Shown piece after piece: positions 58,646 to 64,000 of a stretch of 64,000 nucleotides of DNA. The DNA comes from Brachycybe producta (Eukaryota; Arthropoda; Diplopoda; Playtdesmida; Andrognathidae). The notes beneath the pieces are model-generated. The model did not search any database and had not been told where the DNA came from. It was given only the letters and a program-made list of their open reading frames with translations. Both the position numbers and the translations under genes were made by a program. The stretch is from contig JAUPFP010000040.1 in assembly GCA_036925085.1 (NCBI GenBank), positions 775,939 to 839,938 on the forward strand, read 5' to 3'. The number at the start of each line of letters is the position of its first letter. Positions within the stretch are counted from its first letter, which is position 1.

Positions 58646-61600
58646 TTCGTGTTCTATCGTTCGTTCCGTTCCCTGACTAAGTAGATTATTAAATTCACGT
58701 TCGAGGAGAGACCTTGCCTGAAAGAAAAAAAAACATGAAAACAAAAAGAAACGATTAGAAAACCGAAAAAATTACCGAGTACGTAATAATCTTAAAACTT
58801 ACATGCGTGTTCTGCGTCGGTATTTGTAACGCAAGAGCCATACTGTTGTGGTCGAAACTGTCGTCGAGAGCAATGAGAGCACCATGAACTCCAGACTCGA
58901 TTAGGTTACCAGAGTATTCCTTAAGACCATAACTATTAACCCATTTCATGACTCGCTCGTTCGACCAGACTAAAACATCTGTTTCGACAAACAAACACAG
59001 GAAAAAAAAATCAAATCCCATTAGAGACGCATTTTTCAAGGAATTGAAAATAAAAATTACAACGAGTTTTAATTGCAAAAACACGTGCACGGCCGCTACA
59101 AAGTTTTGGTAAAAAAACTTTGGAATGTACTGCGGCCCATGCCTCGGTGGATCAACACAAAAACAAGATGGATATCGTGAAATCTGAGTCCCACGTCGCA
59201 GTCTCCCCGACGTAAGCCGGCAACGACGACAAGACGGATGCCAGACGAAGTAACCAGAGTTCGTCCGTCATTGTCATCGCCGTCATCGGCTTACTTCGGA
59301 GAGACTGCAACGTCTCTTTGTGTTGTTCCATCAATACACGGCCCGTGGTATGTTGCCCGCCTGGCAGGAGCCCTGAGTAAAAAATGTTAGAAGTTTGTAA
59401 CGCCCGTGCTTGGGTTGTTACGAGAGATAGAATATTCATTTCATTGTCCAATCCCGTATGAAATGCTAGAAACACACCTTGGTCGTCGTTCTCTGCCGCT
59501 CTCCGCCTATCCTCCAACACCTTCCGATCGTAATCAAGCTTCTTTAAGCAAATAATACCGAAGTGCAAACTGGTCCTATTCAGAGATTCATAAAAGAAGA
59601 TTAAGAAAAAAAGAAAGAAAAAAAAACCTTTGTTGATGGCAGAGCAGTAACTTCAGCGAGGCGAGTGAGGCACCTGCCTGTGGCGCAAAACCTAGCGGGG
59701 AACAGTAATAGGAACACAACTAAAAGGTGGAGGGGCGCCAGTTTTGTTCTAACCTTGGACGCAAAATAATAGCTAGTTACGGCTCTGATGCATTTGAAGT
59801 TAGAAGTAGACGAACCGGTGAAAACTGTCGACCATCTTCAATTGCCCTCGTAGGTCCTTTTTACTGAGGTGATCCAACATTCGAGCGTCGACTAAACACT
59901 CCATGAAAGTTGTTCGATACTGAGGTAGGCCAAGACTTGGAAGCCATTCGTTGCCGATCCATTCGTGACTCATGTCACCCAGTGCCAAAGTCTTCAATTT
60001 TAATTGAGATCAAAACGAGAAACATTTAAACATAAAACGTCGTGAAGAGGCTGCGCACGCGGCACTAGCAAGCACTTAGGACCTTAATCATCATCTTTAC
60101 ATCTTCTTAGATGCAAATTTCATGCTTGATATCTTTCAAAAATCAACAAGCATGCCTCTCAAGAGTGGTTGCTCAAGTATTAATATGGTTTAAAACTCTG
60201 AGGGTGCAAAATGAAGCAAAACTTGAACATGTTTTAGAAACTAGAAATGTAGCTCAATCACTTTAAAGTGGGTGAATAGATGTTTATTTTGTTTTTGTAG
60301 TCCGCAGATGGCGACACTTCAGTGGCTGTTTGTTATGTTGTATAGGCGGTCGCTTCCCCCCTTCAACATGTGGTTATGAAAAAATTTATATTTTTCAAGG
60401 AAATGTTTATCAGGAGAAACATTACGAAAAACATTCAAAGTGTTTTAGAAACTAGAATAGTTGGTGATAATGCTAAAAAAAATTCATGATGATATTTTTC
60501 CAAATAAACTTTCTATGACAGTTTGAAAAAGGCGAAAATATTTTTTCATGAAATTTCAATGGAAAAAAGTCATAAAAAACGGGTCAATTTCACATTGAAC
60601 TATTTAGCCTTACCATTCTAGTTTTGAAAACAATTTCAATTTTTTCACATGGTTGTTTCTAAAAAAAAAAAAAAAAAACGTTCGTTTGACGTTTTGCGTC
60701 CGAATTTTACAAAACCGTCTATGGAGCATTCAATTAGCCACTTCAGGGTGGGGAAACAAACACAAAATAAATATTTATTCACCATCTTAACAGCATTTTC
60801 ACGTTGATATATTTTAAAATAAGCTTTTTATGCGAGTTTGAAAATGACCCAAACTTTAAGTAGACGACATTTTTAAATTTGTGTCTTAAAAAAAGTTTAT
60901 ATTTTGAAATATATCAACCTGAGCTGCCCTTCTAGTTTCTAAAAACACTTTCTAGTTTCATTTAATTTTGTTCGAAAATCAGCTGTAAATAAACCATCTT
61001 AACTTAGATAATATAAGCTTGCTAGTGCCAGTTCATTGTAATGTTGGAATATAAAAAAAAGAATACCGTTCTGGACGTCTTTGGAGCCGACGGACTCGTT
61101 AGACCGACCATTTCTTGAATAGCTAATCTTAACTTCATGCGATGTAGAGGATTACTTATCCCTATCTCTCTTTGGATCTCTGTATCCGAAAGAGCGGACA
61201 TAATGGCTCCACTCTTGACGTTGGCACGACACGCAGCCACATACCACGCAGGCATACCGACCCACAACTGTCGACAACAACAAAAAAACATGAAATGGTC
61301 GTGAAAGTCAACATAAAATCAAACAAAAGCTCCGACCTCTAGCCAGGCAACAATGGTTGGTCCATTCCACAAGGCAAACGGAGTTCCCGCTTTCATCGCT
61401 TCGGCCAGAAGTTCGTGTTTCTTCTTTTTACGCCGATCGAAGTCACCCTTCTGACCGAGAGCACCGAGACCGATCGATTCCGTAGATCCGACTTCACTGT
61501 CGAGATAGTTGGCACCTGAGCAGAAAGAAGAGTCCTGTGAACAACAGATGGATCGAGAGAAAGAGAAAGAGAACAAAAATTAGAAAATGCTGATCGAGAT

Positions 61601-61774
61601 AAAGACGACGTACCCTGTTGGAGATACTCCTTTCCCAACGCTTCCTTCACCTTTGCCTTTTCCTTTTTGCTGAAAAAACGACCCAGAGAACTCTTGATCC
61701 CCTTCTTTTTTGGCTGTTGATTTTTATGCAATGAATCCTGGCTACTATTCGTACTACTCAATGGACTAGGAGTG
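58646..61774 (-). CDS. PPFIA: Liprin-alpha (PPFIA), seven exons with three SAM domains; both ends outside
   Basis: A cytoplasmic scaffold that binds LAR-type receptor phosphatases, CASK, RIM/ELKS and KIF1A, organising synaptic active zones and focal adhesions. Exons, 5' to 3': 61774-61614, 61515-61337, 61267-61067, 59991-59816, 59575-59478, 58978-58803, 58717-58646; all have GT-AG borders and matching phases, about 354 codons. The linker has [21 protein letters not shown]1 spans exons 2-3 ([19 protein letters not shown]), SAM2 exons 4-5 ([22 protein letters not shown]), SAM3 exons 6-7 ([29 protein letters not shown]). These are near-identical to vertebrate and insect liprin-alpha, so the identity is firm. 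Exon 3 joins exon 4 in phase (SRT/TLALGDM), so the NVWVTHEEM insert of some isoforms is skipped or absent. The N-terminal coiled coils lie beyond 61774 (none seen to 64000). The final exon after 58646 (donor gtaagg) was not found. The paralogue number cannot be assigned. Confidence 0.95.
60230..60960. mobile_element. 'gaaactagaag' foldback MITEs in the liprin-alpha intron after SAM1
   Basis: At least two copies (60440-60636 and 60775-60958), plus a partial one near 60230 next to a gaatagatgtttattttg block also found near 1140 and 6140. They make up most of the 1.1-kb intron between exons at 61067 and 59991. Confidence 0.55.
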
Positions 61775-61886
61775 CTACAAATGGAGGAAGAATGAAATCA
61801 GACCCTCGAGGGTAATAAACAAAGACAACGTCTCGACCGAAATAACAAACAGAGAGCCGAGAGTCGTTCCACAACATCACACTGAT

Positions 61887-61908
61887 TCACACACACACAC
61901 ACACACGC
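61887..61908. repeat. (CA)n microsatellite
   Basis: cacacacaca run about 120 bp upstream of the first liprin exon seen. Another, shorter one is at 62984-63000. Confidence 0.8.
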
Positions 61909-62481
61909 ACACATACAAACAAAAACATAACTACATATATGTCTATGGTTTTTCTGTTAGTATCGTTTTAAAAGACAGCCCAGGACTATTAATGCATCAA
62001 GCAACCAGCCACAACTAAATGCCACAAAAAACATACCTAATATCTATTATAAAATTTTAATTTTAAACGAGTTGTGTACGAAAGCAAGTGCATAATTATC
62101 AATCCATCATCTAATGACTACTAAAGACGTGTACAAGTGTGGTTTTTAGAGCATCGGCATCGTATCGTAATCACTGGAAGTCCCTTTTGACCACTAAAAG
62201 TCGCTCGTTTGTGAGCGCCCTAAAAGTTGTTTCAAACGTGCGGCTTTTGTAATTTTTAGATATTTCATAGATATTCGAGTTTTGACGACTTTTATAATAC
62301 AACTTCAGCTTCCTTCTCTTAAAACAACAACTTTCATTGATTTTGCTGGTTGTATTTGGGAAAAATCGAAGTTATTGCAACTTTCATAACTACTCTGTAC
62401 AGCATTTTGCATTAGCATTTTTAGTAAATATATGGAACTAGTGGGGTAACCCGTCATAAATGACGGATCGAGCAAAATTCA

Positions 62482-62622
62482 CAGGCAATTGTGCCCAGCA
62501 TTAGAATTTATTTTCCTCCGCCCTTTTATGACGTCAAACCAAGTTAACAAACCAATTACAAATTGATGACGTTCATAAAAGGGCGGAGCAAAAGAAATTC
62601 TAATGCTGGGCCCAATTGCCTG
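62482..62622. mobile_element. Family B MITE (141 bp) with 9-bp near-duplicated target
   Basis: The ends are caggcaattgtgcccagcat and the inverse atgctgggcccaattgcctg. GC boxes ctccgccc/gggcggag and a TGACGTCA at 62529 are present. The flanks gcaaaattc and gataaattc match at seven of nine positions when the element is read as acaggc...gcctgt. Confidence 0.8.
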
Positions 62623-63016
62623 TGATAAATTCTAGTTTAATTTTACTACTATTATCCCCTCCCCTTTTTATATTTGAAAGAGAAAATGAGTTTTTCACTT
62701 TCTCTGGTGTGCGCATGCGCGTCGTTTGTTCCTTTTTTACTCCTTTCATTTCAATTTCAGTCACCCCTCCCACTTTTTCCCCCTACACGTTTCTCTCTCT
62801 CCCTCTCTCCCTCCCCCTCTACACCTTCCAACCTTTTCCCCTCTCCAATTTAATATCATGGGGTTCTTGGATGAGAAGGGTGCAACATATATTTGACCTT
62901 GAGAAAAAAAAGCTGTTCATTTCTTCATTTATTTAAATTTATATAAATTCCGACGTGCTTCAAGGTTTTTGTACAGTGTTACTCCACACACACACACACA
63001 TACCTGGGATATTATA

Positions 63017-63220
63017 CAGTGCGTTTCATATATATAGACGCACCCAAAAAATTGGTTATAACTCGAGTTATAGTCAATGGATTCACCTGAAATTTTCAGC
63101 ATAAAGAGATCATCTTATATTCTAAACTTTCTGCTAGGCAGAAATTTTTTTCTTTAAAAGGTAAAAATTAAAAAAATTAAAAACTGGAAAATGACCGTTT
63201 CATAATTATAGACGCACTAA
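63017..63220. mobile_element. Left terminal region of a Tc1-like transposon
   Basis: CAGTGCGTTTCATA... begins right after TA (63015-63016), as Tc1/mariner ends do. The core gtttcatatatatagacgca recurs as gtttcataattatagacgca at 63199-63218, giving a repeated terminal motif that could be a pair of transposase binding sites. The right end lies outside the window. Confidence 0.65.
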
Positions 63221-63435
63221 TGAACTTTTCACTTTTATTAATTATTGTGACAAAATAACATGCTGAATCATTAAAAATAGTAAGGTATACGACTGTTATG
63301 ATGTTTCAAAACTTAAAACATTCTTTTTTACAGAATTAAACAATATTTATAAGCAAATTTACCGAAATTCTACTGAAAAGGAGCTAAAATGGCAATTTTC
63401 AGCTTTGATATTGTATTATCATGATGGCAATCTGC

Positions 63436-64000
63436 TTAATCATCATGTACAATGATGTCCCAAACGTTTTCATCAGGATTTAAGTCCGGGAGACACGCCG
63501 GCCATTCGAGAGTGGTGATATTTTGGTTCCGTAACCATTCCTTCGTTAGGTTATTGGAGGAAACTGGGCCATTTTCTTGCTGGAATACTAAGCAAATGCT
63601 ATAGAAGCGATGTAATATGGCAGTACATACCCTCGTAACATTGTCTGATAATCACTGATATTTATTTGGGTTGAAATAAATGCTAAGCTCGCGTTTCAAA
63701 AACTAAGCTGCTCGTTTGAAAGGCACTAAATGTTCCCCATAATATTAGGCTCCCCCACTGCCGAAATTTTGTTTAGGAAAATATTGTGCTTTTCTCGTAA
63801 CATCCTTCCAATATGAAGAAAGAAAAAAAAACCGTCAGAATCATCGAGATTGAATTTTTTCACGCACTCAGATATGTCGGTGGTGGTGGCCTAACAATAT
63901 GCGAAGTATTTAGCGCATTTGAACCAACCAAAAAATAATGTTTATTATCAGACAATATTATGATAGTGTTTACTGACCTGCCAAAGTCGATTTCCTAGCG
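63436..64000 (-). pseudogene. Tc1-like transposase, broken and cut by the window edge
   Basis: Read on the minus strand, the DDE domain is present in three frames: a first-aspartate region (SDNKHYFLVGSN), a middle strand (ILWGTFSAF, LVFETR), and the last part (FQQENGP, LEWPACLPDLNPDENVW). Tc1 proteins have QQDN at the second catalytic site; here it is QQEN. The spacing from that residue to the final Glu is 34, matching DD34E. Frameshifts, internal stops and a stop shortly after the ENVW motif show it cannot make active enzyme. The N-terminal DNA-binding half lies beyond 64000. Confidence 0.75.

Overview
This window comes from an AT-rich, intron- and transposon-dense animal genome, most likely an invertebrate. 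The two genes I can support are animal families: a liprin-alpha scaffold protein and a sodium/solute symporter of the SLC5 family. Both lie on the minus strand, are split into short exons (43-345 bp) with GT-AG junctions, and are surrounded by animal-type mobile elements (Tc1, pogo-like and hAT-like DNA transposons, a CR1/Jockey-like LINE tail, a Ty3-like LTR element). I cannot name the species. There are no prokaryotic or viral gene arrangements, and I recognise no rRNA, tRNA or CRISPR array.

Layout. 1-8845: no gene, a mosaic of foldback (inverted-repeat) elements, MITEs and short tandem arrays. 8846-8945: a 100-N assembly gap. 8946-30193: one satellite array, about 116 copies of a 183-bp unit, with higher-order repeats. 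30393-35905 (minus): ten exons of an SLC5 transporter from the start codon to transmembrane segments near the C-terminus; the last exons are missing, and the satellite begins 200 bp beyond the last exon found. 35906-46950: gene-free, with the 3' end of a LINE, hAT-like elements, several CAGGCA-ended MITEs and a pogo-like element holding a minisatellite. 47081-49992: a nest of transposons, with a solo LTR inside the LTR of a Ty3-like element, itself inside a foldback element. 50009-57000: MITEs, three more minisatellites, a foldback hAT-like nest and a perfect 37-bp hairpin. 58646-61774 (minus): seven exons of liprin-alpha covering all three SAM domains. 63017-64000: a decayed Tc1 element running off the window.

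The two genes are not functionally linked. Liprin-alpha organises synaptic active zones and cell adhesions; SLC5 proteins import small organic solutes with sodium. The most unusual material is non-coding. Five unrelated minisatellites share a 32-bp period, and three of them lie inside different terminal-inverted-repeat elements. A family of near-palindromic MITEs carries CCAAT boxes, GC boxes and a perfect TGACGTCA (CRE) octamer. The 183-bp satellite, exactly 61 codons long, abuts an unfinished gene.
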